64,000 bases of DNA, taken from contig CACEKE010000003.1 in the NCBI GenBank assembly GCA_902560075.1, forward strand, positions 80,211-144,210. Reading direction: 5' to 3'. Position 1 is the first letter of the stretch, and each line of letters opens with the position of its first letter. Below are positions 36,119-44,037 of this stretch, in pieces. Origin of the DNA: an uncultured Pelagibacteraceae bacterium. GTDB lineage: Bacteria > Pseudomonadota > Alphaproteobacteria > Pelagibacterales > Pelagibacteraceae. The notes beneath the pieces are model-generated. The model saw only the letters and a list, made by a program, of their open reading frames with translations, was not told the origin of the DNA and made no database searches. Both the position numbers and the translations under genes were made by a program.

Positions 36119-37550
36119 GGTAATTAAAAATTTAAAAAAAATTATATTCTTATTCTTATTAATATTTCCAAATAAACTTAATGCTAGTTTTTTTGAAGAT
36201 TTAACAAGTCAAATTGTCGAAAACCCAAAAAGACTTAGTTATGGAGTTTCTGTGACAGATGTAAATAAAGATGGAAACTTTGATTTTGTGGTCACTGGGT
36301 TTGGTTATCTTAACTTGGCATTATCTTATAAAGATGGAAAATTAATAAATATTGTTAATGAAAATATTTTTTCTGATGAATTTAGAAGAACTATTGGTGT
36401 TGCTGCATGTGATATTGATAGAGATGGATACGAAGAAATTTATTTCCTTAACACAGACACCTACAGTGGTACGAAAAAATACTCAGATAGACTAATAGAC
36501 TTTGATGGAAACAAATTTTTAGATTTATTTGAAGTTGAAAAAAATAAAAAGGATTTAAATTTGACAGCTGGAAGGTCAGTTGCTTGTGTAGATAGAAAAG
36601 GTGATGGAACATACGGCGTTTATGTTGCTAACTATGGGGGACCAACTAGATTTTATGAATATAGTGACAACGTAATAGTTGATAAGTCAGTTCAATTAAA
36701 TTTAGCAAAAGTAACAGGAGGTCGAGCAGTTGTAGCAGGTCATATTATTTCAAATAAAATGGATATTTTTGCTGCTAATGAGAGAGGTGCTAATTTTCTT
36801 TATAAAAATAATAATGGTAAATTTTTAGACGTTGCATACGAGTATAGAGTAGAGGATGTTCTTCAAAATGGTAGAGGTACAGCTTTATCAGACATATATT
36901 ATAGAGGGAGATTAGATATTTTGAACGGTAACTGGGGAGGATTTCATAGAGCTTATGTATTAAAAGATAAAATTTTTGAGGATATTGCAAAACCAACATT
37001 TGATGTGCCAACAAGAATTAGAACGATTATTTCAGCTGATTTAGATAATGATGGATATGATGAAGTTTTTATGAATAACATAGGTGAACCAAATAAACTT
37101 TTCAAAATATTGGATAATGGAGTTTTAGAACAATTACCATTAGATATTGGTTTAGAACCAGATGGTTACGGAACTGGAGCCGCTGTAGCAGACATAGACA
37201 ATGACGGTATATTGGAATTATTGGTTTCTCATGGTGAAAGCAGAGATCAACCATTATCCCTTTATAAAGCAAAAGTGGACCCTAACCATAAATATCTTAG
37301 AGTAAAACCTTTGAATAAATATGGAGCACCAGCAAGGGGCGCAACTGTAACTCTTATTTCGAATTTAAGAAAACATTCCAAAACGATTGATGCTGGATCT
37401 GGATATTTGTGTCAGATGGAACCAGTTGCTCATTATGGAATTAGAAAAAATGAAAAAAATATTAGAATTCAAATTAAATGGACAAACGGAAAAACTAAAA
37501 CAATTTCAGTTAAAGATTTAAACCAAACAATTACTTTAAGACAAAAGTAA
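36108..37550 (+). CDS. Secreted CRTAC1-like FG-GAP/VCBS beta-propeller with ASPIC/UnbV domain
   Basis: Exported protein of 480 residues: signal peptide at about residues 1-26, then propeller repeats with calcium-type loops DVNKDGNFDF, DIDRDGYEEIYF, DRKGDGTYGVYV, DLDNDGYDEVFM and DIDNDGILELLV. The C-terminal ASPIC/UnbV domain has LRVKPLNKYGAPARGATVTL, YLCQMEPVAHYGI and IQIKWTNGKTKTI. This is the prokaryotic CRTAC1 (cartilage acidic protein 1) architecture. Its place at the end of a photolyase operon is unexpected for an exported protein. It abuts the convergent fasciclin gene with no gap. Ligand unknown. Confidence 0.85.
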   Translation: MQFKVIKNLKKIIFLFLLIFPNKLNASFFEDLTSQIVENPKRLSYGVSVTDVNKDGNFDFVVTGFGYLNLALSYKDGKLINIVNENIFSDEFRRTIGVAACDIDRDGYEEIYFLNTDTYSGTKKYSDRLIDFDGNKFLDLFEVEKNKKDLNLTAGRSVACVDRKGDGTYGVYVANYGGPTRFYEYSDNVIVDKSVQLNLAKVTGGRAVVAGHIISNKMDIFAANERGANFLYKNNNGKFLDVAYEYRVEDVLQNGRGTALSDIYYRGRLDILNGNWGGFHRAYVLKDKIFEDIAKPTFDVPTRIRTIISADLDNDGYDEVFMNNIGEPNKLFKILDNGVLEQLPLDIGLEPDGYGTGAAVADIDNDGILELLVSHGESRDQPLSLYKAKVDPNHKYLRVKPLNKYGAPARGATVTLISNLRKHSKTIDAGSGYLCQMEPVAHYGIRKNEKNIRIQIKWTNGKTKTISVKDLNQTITLRQK

Positions 37551-38024
37551 TTATTTTAAAGGTTGAAGAACTCTATTTATATAATGTATTACACCGTTTG
37601 AAACTTCGACATCAGCTGTTACAACTTCTGCCTCATTAATATAAACTATACCATTTACTTTTTTAACCGTAATTTCTTCACCGTTAATAGCCTTAAGTTT
37701 AACTTCACCATCTATTTCGGAAGAAGTAATTTTTTTTGAAAAAACATGTCGACCTAATATATTTACTAACTTATCTTTATTTTCTTCTCTTAATAGACCG
37801 TAATATGTTTTCGCACTTATCGCAGCAAACGCATCATCTAATGGTGCAAATACAGTGAAAGGTCCAGCCCCTTTTAGATTTTCATTTAAACCAGATTTAG
37901 CAAGAGTTTCATTTAATTTATTAAACTTACCTGCTTCATTAAGCTTTTCAATTACATTTCCAAATGTAATAGATGGGACAAACGTCATAATTATTACGCT
38001 TAAGATTAGATTGAATTTATTCAT
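37551..38024 (-). CDS. Secreted fasciclin-domain protein
   Basis: A 157-residue protein with a signal peptide (residues 1-22, ending ITFG) and a single FAS1 domain. The H1 box FTVFAPLDDAFAAI, FSKKITSSEIDGEVKL and the H2 box VSNGVIHYINRVLQPL are clear. FAS1 domains act in cell adhesion or protein binding. It is convergent with the CRTAC1-like gene, so two exported adhesion-type proteins lie tail to tail with no gap. Confidence 0.94.
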   Translation of the reverse strand: MNKFNLILSVIIMTFVPSITFGNVIEKLNEAGKFNKLNETLAKSGLNENLKGAGPFTVFAPLDDAFAAISAKTYYGLLREENKDKLVNILGRHVFSKKITSSEIDGEVKLKAINGEEITVKKVNGIVYINEAEVVTADVEVSNGVIHYINRVLQPLK

Positions 38025-38128
38025 GGACTTTAAATAACAATAAATTAATAATTTAAAAGCCTATTTAACTGCGACAAAAGTTAGAATAAAATTACTACAA
38101 AATATCAATATTTCATGTATTAGACCTT

Positions 38129-38272
38129 ATGACTTTTTGTTCTGTATCACTAATTGCATTATTTATCGCTGCACTAGGTATTTTTATTTTTAGAAAACCC
38201 TCAAAAGCAGAGTTAAATAAGTTCGAAAAAGAGGACCAAGAAAGATTTAACTGGTCAAAAATGGGTTTTTAA
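38129..38272 (+). CDS. Small single-span membrane protein
   Basis: A 47-residue reading frame starting MTFCSVSLIALFIAALGIFI, which is one transmembrane helix, followed by a charged tail RKPSKAELNKFEKEDQERF and the ending NWSKMGF. The hydrophobic-then-charged layout and its place in an otherwise empty 266-base gap support a real gene. No ribosome site is evident. The stop codon lies inside a perfect 20-base palindrome. No family recognised. Confidence 0.55.
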   Translation: MTFCSVSLIALFIAALGIFIFRKPSKAELNKFEKEDQERFNWSKMGF

Positions 38273-38280
38273 AAACCCAT
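38261..38280. repeat. Perfect 20-base palindrome
   Basis: ATGGGTTTTTAAAAACCCAT is its own reverse complement and contains the last codons and stop of the 38129 gene. It sits 10 bases before the ATG at 38291. No T-run follows on the plus strand; on the minus strand TTTT follows. It may be a weak terminator or a binding site. Confidence 0.5.
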
Positions 38281-38290
38281 ATTATATCAA

Positions 38291-38992
38291 ATGAAACTCT
38301 TGTTAAATTTTTTAAAATTGATTCCAATTTTTTTATTAACTCTAACTTTTTCAAACATTTCTATATCTGCTGAAAAAAATTATTATAAAGATTTAGTTAC
38401 AGATTGGTCTAGGATCTTTCCAGACAATAATAGAAACGCTGCAGGTCCAAAATTTTTTAAGTATATAATTGATAAAGATATTACTTATAATGATTTTGTT
38501 GAATACAACAAACTATACTGTGCTGTATCTGGATCACTAATTGATCCTAATAGCACCGCTGAGTTTGTAAATATAAGTGAGGAAAAAACTGGAAAACAAA
38601 TTTGTGGAAATTATTATAGATGTTGTGTTCCCTGTTCATGTGATTTGATGAAATATACGACGGTTCAAAAAATGAAACATAAGTTTAAAGATGGATTAAA
38701 AGAATTTTATGTTCTTACAATTAATAATCCTTGTACAAAAAAAGATTTTCCTGAAAGGGTAACAAAAAAATATTTCTGTGATGGTAGTAATATTTCAAAA
38801 GACCAAGTTTATAATCTAGATGGACGAATGGTCATTGGTTTATTTCATAATACAAAACCATGTAATGATAATGACATAAAAATTGTGAAAGCTCATCCTG
38901 TCACTGGAGAATACTGTGATATCAGAAACAACACTCCTTTAGAAAAATTACAAGCTGGAATGGGAGATATATTTATAAAACTTGCTAGGTAA
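38291..38992 (+). CDS. Cysteine-rich secreted protein of unknown function
   Basis: A 233-residue protein with a signal peptide (about residues 1-27, ending ISISA). The mature part has ten cysteines, with a dense cluster RCCVPCSCD at residues 110-118 (Cys111, 112, 115, 117) and others at 77, 105, 148, 163, 191 and 209. An even number in an exported protein suggests disulfides or a metal site. TGKQICGNYYRCCVPC could be a metal or cofactor centre. I do not recognise the family. It overlaps the convergent photolyase-like gene by eight bases. Confidence 0.75.
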   Translation: MKLLLNFLKLIPIFLLTLTFSNISISAEKNYYKDLVTDWSRIFPDNNRNAAGPKFFKYIIDKDITYNDFVEYNKLYCAVSGSLIDPNSTAEFVNISEEKTGKQICGNYYRCCVPCSCDLMKYTTVQKMKHKFKDGLKEFYVLTINNPCTKKDFPERVTKKYFCDGSNISKDQVYNLDGRMVIGLFHNTKPCNDNDIKIVKAHPVTGEYCDIRNNTPLEKLQAGMGDIFIKLAR

Positions 38993-40127
38993 ACTTAGCA
39001 ATTATCTTAGGTATATAAGTTTTAAAATTAAAAAAACCTTTATTACAAAATTGCCAAGAAAATTGATCTAATTCTCTATAAATAAATTTATAATTACTTA
39101 AGTTAGACATAACAAAATCCAAATTTTCTCCAACACATGGATAAAGAATATAAAAATCGCTTTTAATTTCTTTTAATTTATCAACTGAAACAATTTCGCA
39201 ATTAATTGACAAACTCTCAATTCTTTCAAGTTGGTCATTAATTAATTCAGATTTAAATTTTATAACATTATCACTTAGTTTGACTTGTCTAAATTCATTT
39301 GAGTTAACTACTAAAATTATTTTATTAAATTTAAATTCTTTTAAATTTGAAATTTCAAATGACAAACTATTTTCAAAAATAATAAGAGTTTTATCCTCAT
39401 TTATTGTTGGATTAATAAAATCATTCTTAATAATTGAATAAGTTTTATCGGCCATTTTGGGAGGTGCATTTTCATTTAATTTTATATTTTGAAACCTATT
39501 ATTAGTAAATTTTTTTATGTTCCATTCTGATGCTAAGTAATGTTTTCCTTGTGTTTGAATACCAGCAACCCATCTCCAACCCAATGTGTTTGAAGCTGCA
39601 TCTCCATCATAAAGATGCTTTAAAAAAAATTCCGCCCCTAATTGCCAAGGTAAATCAAGTGTGAAAATCCATATACTTGCAAACCACATTCTCGTATGAT
39701 TGTGTAAGTAATTGTGTGTTTTTAATTCTTTCACCCACTCATCAAAACATTCAATATTAGTTTTTCCTTCTATAGCTTTTAGGTAATTGATATCCTCTTT
39801 ATATTTTTCTCTTATGCTGTTTAAGCTAATTATATAATCACTCCAAACGGAGGGTCTCAACTCTAACCATCCTTTCCAATAAGTTCTCCAAAGTACTTCT
39901 TGAATAAATTTTTCATTTTTATTAAAGGAATATTTTGCTAGTGATTTTTTAATAATTTCAACTTCGTTTAGAACCCCATGAGTTATATATGGGGACAGAC
40001 AAGAAACATTACCACGTTTATCAGGTCCAAAATCAAAATTCCTCAATTTTGAATAGTCTGATAAGTTTCTTTCAACAAATCTATCTAACTTTTCAACGGC
40101 TTTCGCCCTAGTTGTCTCAAAATTCAT
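38985..40127 (-). CDS. Photolyase/cryptochrome FAD-domain protein with C-terminal alpha/beta domain (reversed domain order)
   Basis: A 380-residue protein. Residues 1 to about 215 are the photolyase FAD-binding domain: SCLSPYITHGVLNEVEII, EVLWRTYWKGWLELRPS, YLHNHTRMWFASIWIFTL, LYDGDAASNTLGWRWVAG and QTQGKHYLASEWN. The normal N-terminal antenna domain is absent. Instead residues of about 230-380 form a C-terminal alpha/beta region with strands TLIIFEN, KIILVVN, CEIVSV and FYILYP. This looks like a photolyase whose two domains are swapped in order. Six bases after argG on the same strand. Repair or sensing role not known. Confidence 0.82.
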   Translation of the reverse strand: MNFETTRAKAVEKLDRFVERNLSDYSKLRNFDFGPDKRGNVSCLSPYITHGVLNEVEIIKKSLAKYSFNKNEKFIQEVLWRTYWKGWLELRPSVWSDYIISLNSIREKYKEDINYLKAIEGKTNIECFDEWVKELKTHNYLHNHTRMWFASIWIFTLDLPWQLGAEFFLKHLYDGDAASNTLGWRWVAGIQTQGKHYLASEWNIKKFTNNRFQNIKLNENAPPKMADKTYSIIKNDFINPTINEDKTLIIFENSLSFEISNLKEFKFNKIILVVNSNEFRQVKLSDNVIKFKSELINDQLERIESLSINCEIVSVDKLKEIKSDFYILYPCVGENLDFVMSNLSNYKFIYRELDQFSWQFCNKGFFNFKTYIPKIIAKFT

Positions 40128-40133
40128 AATTAT

Positions 40134-41318
40134 TTATTTTAGCTTTTTTTTGTGAAAATTAATAAATCTCTCAACGTTTGATTTATTAAATGTTTTATTT
40201 TCCTCAAACGAAACTTTTTTCATTGAATAAGCTTTGCTTTTAGTTTGTCTTGAGAAAATTGTTATATTCCCTTTATAGAGTTTTAATTTTACTGAACCGT
40301 TCACTTTATTTCTTTTATCATCAATAACTCTTTGTAACTTAAATCTTTCTTTTGAAAACCAATATCCATTATAAATTAATTCTGCATATCTTGGCATAAC
40401 CTCATCTTTTTTATGCATAGTCTTTTTATCAAGAGTGACGGACTCTATTGCTCTATGAGCATGATGTAATAATGTTCCACCAGGAGTTTCATAAACGCCT
40501 CTAGACTTAATTCCTATAAATCTATTTTCAACTAGATCAACTCTTCCAATTCCATTTTTACTAGCTAACTGATTAAGTTTTTCTAAAAGTTTAGCAGGAG
40601 AAGTTTTTTTTCCATTAATTCCACAAGGATCTCCATTTTTAAAATTGATGGTCACAAAACTTGACTTATTTGGAGCTTTCTCTGGAGATATTGTTCTTTG
40701 ATATATAAACTCTGGGGCAAAGTTTTTTGGATTTTCTAATGCTTTTCCTTCTGTAGAGGTATGAAATAAATTATCGTCAACAGAAAAGGGTGGTGCACCT
40801 TTCTTATCTTTAGGGATAGGTATTTTGTTTTTTTTTGCGTACTTAATCAAATCAGATCTTGAATTCATTGTCCAAATACGCCAAGGGGCAATCACCTTTA
40901 TTTTTGGCGCAAAATAATAATAACCTAGCTCAAATCTTACCTGATCATTTCCTTTTCCCGTTGAGCCATGTGAAACGGCAAATGCTTTAAATTTCTTTGC
41001 AATTCTCACTTGATCTTTAGCAATTAAAGGTCTTGCAATAGATGTGCCAAGTAAATATGAACCTTCATACAAAGCATGACCTCTGATCATTGGATAAACG
41101 TAGTCCTTTACAAAAACATCCTTTAAATCATTGATTATAATATTTTTTACACCAAGTTTTTTTGCATTATTGATAATTTTCTTTTTATCCATTTCCTGAC
41201 CCACATCAGCTGTGTATGCAATGACTTCTGCATCATAATTTTCCTGAAGCCATTTAAGTATAATGGAGGTATCTAGTCCACCAGAGTAGGCTAAAACAAT
41301 TTTTTTTTTTGATTTCAT
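40134..41318 (-). CDS. argG: Argininosuccinate synthase
   Basis: Condenses citrulline and aspartate with ATP in arginine synthesis. The PP-loop YSGGLDTSIILKWL is at residues 11-24; YLLGTSIARPLIAK, VSHGSTGKGNDQVRFELG, APWRIWTMNSR and GIGRVDLVENRFIGIKSRG (shortened to RVDLVENRFIGIKSRG) are all conserved. The 394-residue length is standard. It is followed after six bases by the photolyase-like gene and preceded after seven by an IalB-like gene. Confidence 0.97.
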   Translation of the reverse strand: MKSKKKIVLAYSGGLDTSIILKWLQENYDAEVIAYTADVGQEMDKKKIINNAKKLGVKNIIINDLKDVFVKDYVYPMIRGHALYEGSYLLGTSIARPLIAKDQVRIAKKFKAFAVSHGSTGKGNDQVRFELGYYYFAPKIKVIAPWRIWTMNSRSDLIKYAKKNKIPIPKDKKGAPPFSVDDNLFHTSTEGKALENPKNFAPEFIYQRTISPEKAPNKSSFVTINFKNGDPCGINGKKTSPAKLLEKLNQLASKNGIGRVDLVENRFIGIKSRGVYETPGGTLLHHAHRAIESVTLDKKTMHKKDEVMPRYAELIYNGYWFSKERFKLQRVIDDKRNKVNGSVKLKLYKGNITIFSRQTKSKAYSMKKVSFEENKTFNKSNVERFINFHKKKLK

Positions 41319-41325
41319 TCAAAAA

Positions 41326-41838
41326 TTATGTGCAACTTTTTTTTGCAGCACCATAAGCTTTTGTAAAACCCATTAAAGAATAATGGTCAATAGTTTGCGA
41401 TCCTTCTTTATTATAACCTGTAACCATAATTCTTGATGCCTTTTTCATAGTTTTAATAATTTTTCTCTCAATTTTATTATCAGCAATCCAAGCAAAACCT
41501 TCCTGTTTGATATCAAATTTATAGTTTGTCTTTCCTGATTTTGCTGAAACTGTATTTTGATTGTTATAATTGTAGCCAGATGTTGTGCTCACTTCGTCAA
41601 CTATTTTTTCATTAGGTCTAAAACTTACAAAAAGTCTTGCTTCTCTCTCAACTTTTTTTGGAGATTGCAAGACAGGCTTAGATTGTGCAAAACAAACTTT
41701 TTCAACCCCATTCAGGTATACAACTGCCTCCCAATCTTTATATTTACCGACCTTCTTAATTTCTTCGGCATTAACTAAACTAGAGCATATAAAGAAAGAT
41801 AAAAATAATTTTATTATAAGTTTTTTAATTAAGGACAT
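41326..41838 (-). CDS. Invasion-associated locus B (IalB)-like secreted protein
   Basis: A 170-residue protein with a signal peptide at about residues 1-24 (ends LVNA). KYKDWEAVVY, the paired cysteines in VCFAQSKP and the terminal KKSCT, and the central REARLFVSFRPNEK resemble the alphaproteobacterial IalB family. The name comes from Bartonella; in free-living bacteria the role is unknown, possibly periplasmic stress. It overlaps the aldo/keto reductase gene upstream by ten bases. Confidence 0.78.
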   Translation of the reverse strand: MSLIKKLIIKLFLSFFICSSLVNAEEIKKVGKYKDWEAVVYLNGVEKVCFAQSKPVLQSPKKVEREARLFVSFRPNEKIVDEVSTTSGYNYNNQNTVSAKSGKTNYKFDIKQEGFAWIADNKIERKIIKTMKKASRIMVTGYNKEGSQTIDHYSLMGFTKAYGAAKKSCT

Positions 41839-42863
41839 GGATTGGGATATTTTCTTTGAATTGAGTTAATTTCATTTATTACATCTTTATGTAAATTTAC
41901 TTTTACACTTTCTATATTTGTTTTCAACTGATCCATAGTAGTCGCACCAATTATTACACTTGTCATAAAGTCTTGAATCTCGCAAAATTTAATAGACATT
42001 TGACTCATATCTAAATTATATTTTTTACTAATTTGATAATATTCCTCTACTGCGTTCTCAGATTGTGGTTTTCTATATCTTCCCCAAAATTCATAGTCCC
42101 TCTCAATTCTTGATCCTTTAGGCATCGCACCATTTCTATACTTACCACTTAAATAACCACTTGCTAAAGGAGAATAAGACAAACAACCAATTTGTTCTCT
42201 AATCGATACCTCAGCAAGCCCGACCTCATAGGATCTATTAAGTAAACTATAAGGATTTTGAATAGACATCATTCGTGGTAAATTTTTATCCTTTGATAAA
42301 TGCACATAGTTCATCACTCCCCAAGGTGTCTCATTAGATAAACCGACATATCTAATTTTTCCCTCATCAATATATTTTTGCAAATGATTAAGCACATCTT
42401 CAAATTGACTCCATTCACTTTCTTTATGTATGTACCCAAGTTTTCCAAAATTATTTACGTTCCTCTCAGGCCAATGTAATTGATATAAATCTATATATTC
42501 TGTTTTTAATCTTTTAAGACTATTATTAAGAGCACTTTCAAGATTTTTTCCAACAAAACTATTTTCGCCATTTCTAAGATAATCTCTCGAAGGTCCAGCA
42601 ACTTTTGTTGCAAGCACAACTTCATTTCTTTTTTTTGATTTAGAAAACCAATTACCTATAATTTCCTCTGTTAATCCATAAGTATTTTTTTTTGGTGGTA
42701 CGGAATAAAGCTCTGCCGTATCCCAAAAATTAACACCGTTTTCTAAGGCATAATTCATTTGTTGAAAAGCATCTTCTTGGCTATTTTGCTCTCCCCAGGT
42801 CATTGTACCGAGACAAATTGTGCTAACATTTAGTTCAGTATTTCCTAATTTTTTGTAATTCAT
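41829..42863 (-). CDS. Aldo/keto reductase, Tas-like
   Basis: NADPH-dependent TIM-barrel reductase of 344 residues. LGNTELNVSTICLGTMTWGE, NFWDTAELYSVPP (Asp and catalytic Tyr), VVLATKVAGPS with Lys, and DLYQLHWPERN with His give a complete catalytic tetrad. VPPKKNTYGLTEEIIGNWF is the feature that points to Tas. The substrate is unknown. It starts the leftward run reductase-IalB-argG-photolyase and diverges from the Bax-inhibitor-like gene. Confidence 0.92.
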   Translation of the reverse strand: MNYKKLGNTELNVSTICLGTMTWGEQNSQEDAFQQMNYALENGVNFWDTAELYSVPPKKNTYGLTEEIIGNWFSKSKKRNEVVLATKVAGPSRDYLRNGENSFVGKNLESALNNSLKRLKTEYIDLYQLHWPERNVNNFGKLGYIHKESEWSQFEDVLNHLQKYIDEGKIRYVGLSNETPWGVMNYVHLSKDKNLPRMMSIQNPYSLLNRSYEVGLAEVSIREQIGCLSYSPLASGYLSGKYRNGAMPKGSRIERDYEFWGRYRKPQSENAVEEYYQISKKYNLDMSQMSIKFCEIQDFMTSVIIGATTMDQLKTNIESVKVNLHKDVINEINSIQRKYPNPCP

Positions 42864-42898
42864 AATTTTTTAATTAGCATTTGTTAGTGTTTGTCTGC

Positions 42899-42927
42899 TT
42901 GAAAATATATTAAAATATTACTATATA
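42899..42927 (+). promoter_or_regulatory. Predicted sigma-70 promoter for the BI-1-like gene
   Basis: TTGAAA at 42899-42904, an exact 17-base spacer and TATATA at 42922-42927. Six bases separate the -10 from the ATG at 42934, so transcription would begin at about the start codon and give a leaderless mRNA. Confidence 0.6.
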
Positions 42928-42933
42928 TGTTTC

Positions 42934-43692
42934 ATGGAATTTAACAGAGATAATATTTTAAATAAAACAACAACTGCAAAAAAAGCTGTTGTGATGGACG
43001 AAGGCTTAAGAGCCTACATGCTTAAAGTCTATAATTATATGTCGACAGGAGTTTTGTTAACTGGAATAGTTGCGCTATTAACATTTAAAATGTCAGTAGT
43101 GACTAGTACTGATGGTTCAATAGTTGGTCTTACAGAAATAGGTAACGCTATATACCTATCGGGTCTTAAATGGATTATAATGTTGGCGCCATTAGGTATT
43201 GTGCTTTATATGAGCTTTGGGATGAATAAAATGAGTGCATCAAAAGCTCAAACAACTTTCTGGGTGTTTGCTGGCTTAATGGGTTTATCTCTTTCCTCAA
43301 TATTACTTGTTTACACAGGATTAAGTGTAACTAGAGTATTCTTTATCACTTCAGCAACTTTTGGAGCAATGAGTATTTATGGTTATACTACTAAAAGAGA
43401 TTTAACAAAATTTGGATCTTTCTTAATGATGGGTTTGATAGGAATTATAATTGCATCATTAGTAAATATTTTTTTAAAATCCTCAATGATGTATTTTATT
43501 ATCTCAATTTTAGGCGTTTTAATTTTTGTTGGCTTAACTGCTTATGATACACAAAAAATCAAAAACATGTACGCAGCATCAGATAGTGGTGAGTTGATGG
43601 GTAAGAAAGCAATAATGGGTGCTTTAACATTATACTTGGATTTTATAAACCTCTTTATAATGTTACTAAGATTATTCGGTCAAAGAAGATAA
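42934..43692 (+). CDS. Bax inhibitor-1/YccA family membrane protein
   Basis: A 252-residue protein with seven predicted membrane helices. LRAYMLKVYNYMSTGVLLTG at the start, MSIYGYTTKRDLTKFGSFLMMG (seen as GYTTKRDLTKFGSF), GLTAYDTQKIKNMY and ALTLYLDFINLFIMLLRLFG match the YccA/BI-1 family. The two conserved aspartates in TAYDTQK and LYLDFIN are the calcium-leak pair in family members. Cellular role in bacteria is uncertain. It abuts the convergent DUF2794 gene with no gap. Confidence 0.94.
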   Translation: MEFNRDNILNKTTTAKKAVVMDEGLRAYMLKVYNYMSTGVLLTGIVALLTFKMSVVTSTDGSIVGLTEIGNAIYLSGLKWIIMLAPLGIVLYMSFGMNKMSASKAQTTFWVFAGLMGLSLSSILLVYTGLSVTRVFFITSATFGAMSIYGYTTKRDLTKFGSFLMMGLIGIIIASLVNIFLKSSMMYFIISILGVLIFVGLTAYDTQKIKNMYAASDSGELMGKKAIMGALTLYLDFINLFIMLLRLFGQRR

Positions 43693-44037
43693 TTATCTCT
43701 GAAGTTTTTTCCAATTTGTATTATTTAATAAGTTCTCAAGATTGTCTGAATTTCGATAAATAACACCTTTTGAATCTGTTATTAAGTATTTAAAATTTTT
43801 ATTATTTGGTTTAAAATTTTTGCAAATTTTGTACATAGCATTTTCTGCTGTATTTTTAAAAACACTAAATCCAACTTGCTTAGCAGAAATTGTTAATCCA
43901 TAGTCTTTCCAAGATCCTTCCGAGACCATTTTAGCATAAAGATTTAATATGATTTTTAGCTCTTTTTTTTCAAAAAAATTTTTTTTTCTATTTAAATCAA
44001 AATTATTATTGACTATAAGTTTTAAGTTAGTTTTCAT
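43693..44037 (-). CDS. DUF2794 family protein
   Basis: A 114-residue protein of an alphaproteobacteria-specific family. ELKIILNLYAKMVSEGSWKD, YGLTISAKQVGFSVFKNTAE, MYKICKNFKP and YLITDSKGVIYRNSDNLEN fit the family pattern. I chose the ATG at 44037; a TTG lies one codon upstream. The gene overlaps the end of yciB by 11 bases. No function is known. Confidence 0.85.
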   Translation of the reverse strand: MKTNLKLIVNNNFDLNRKKNFFEKKELKIILNLYAKMVSEGSWKDYGLTISAKQVGFSVFKNTAENAMYKICKNFKPNNKNFKYLITDSKGVIYRNSDNLENLLNNTNWKKLQR

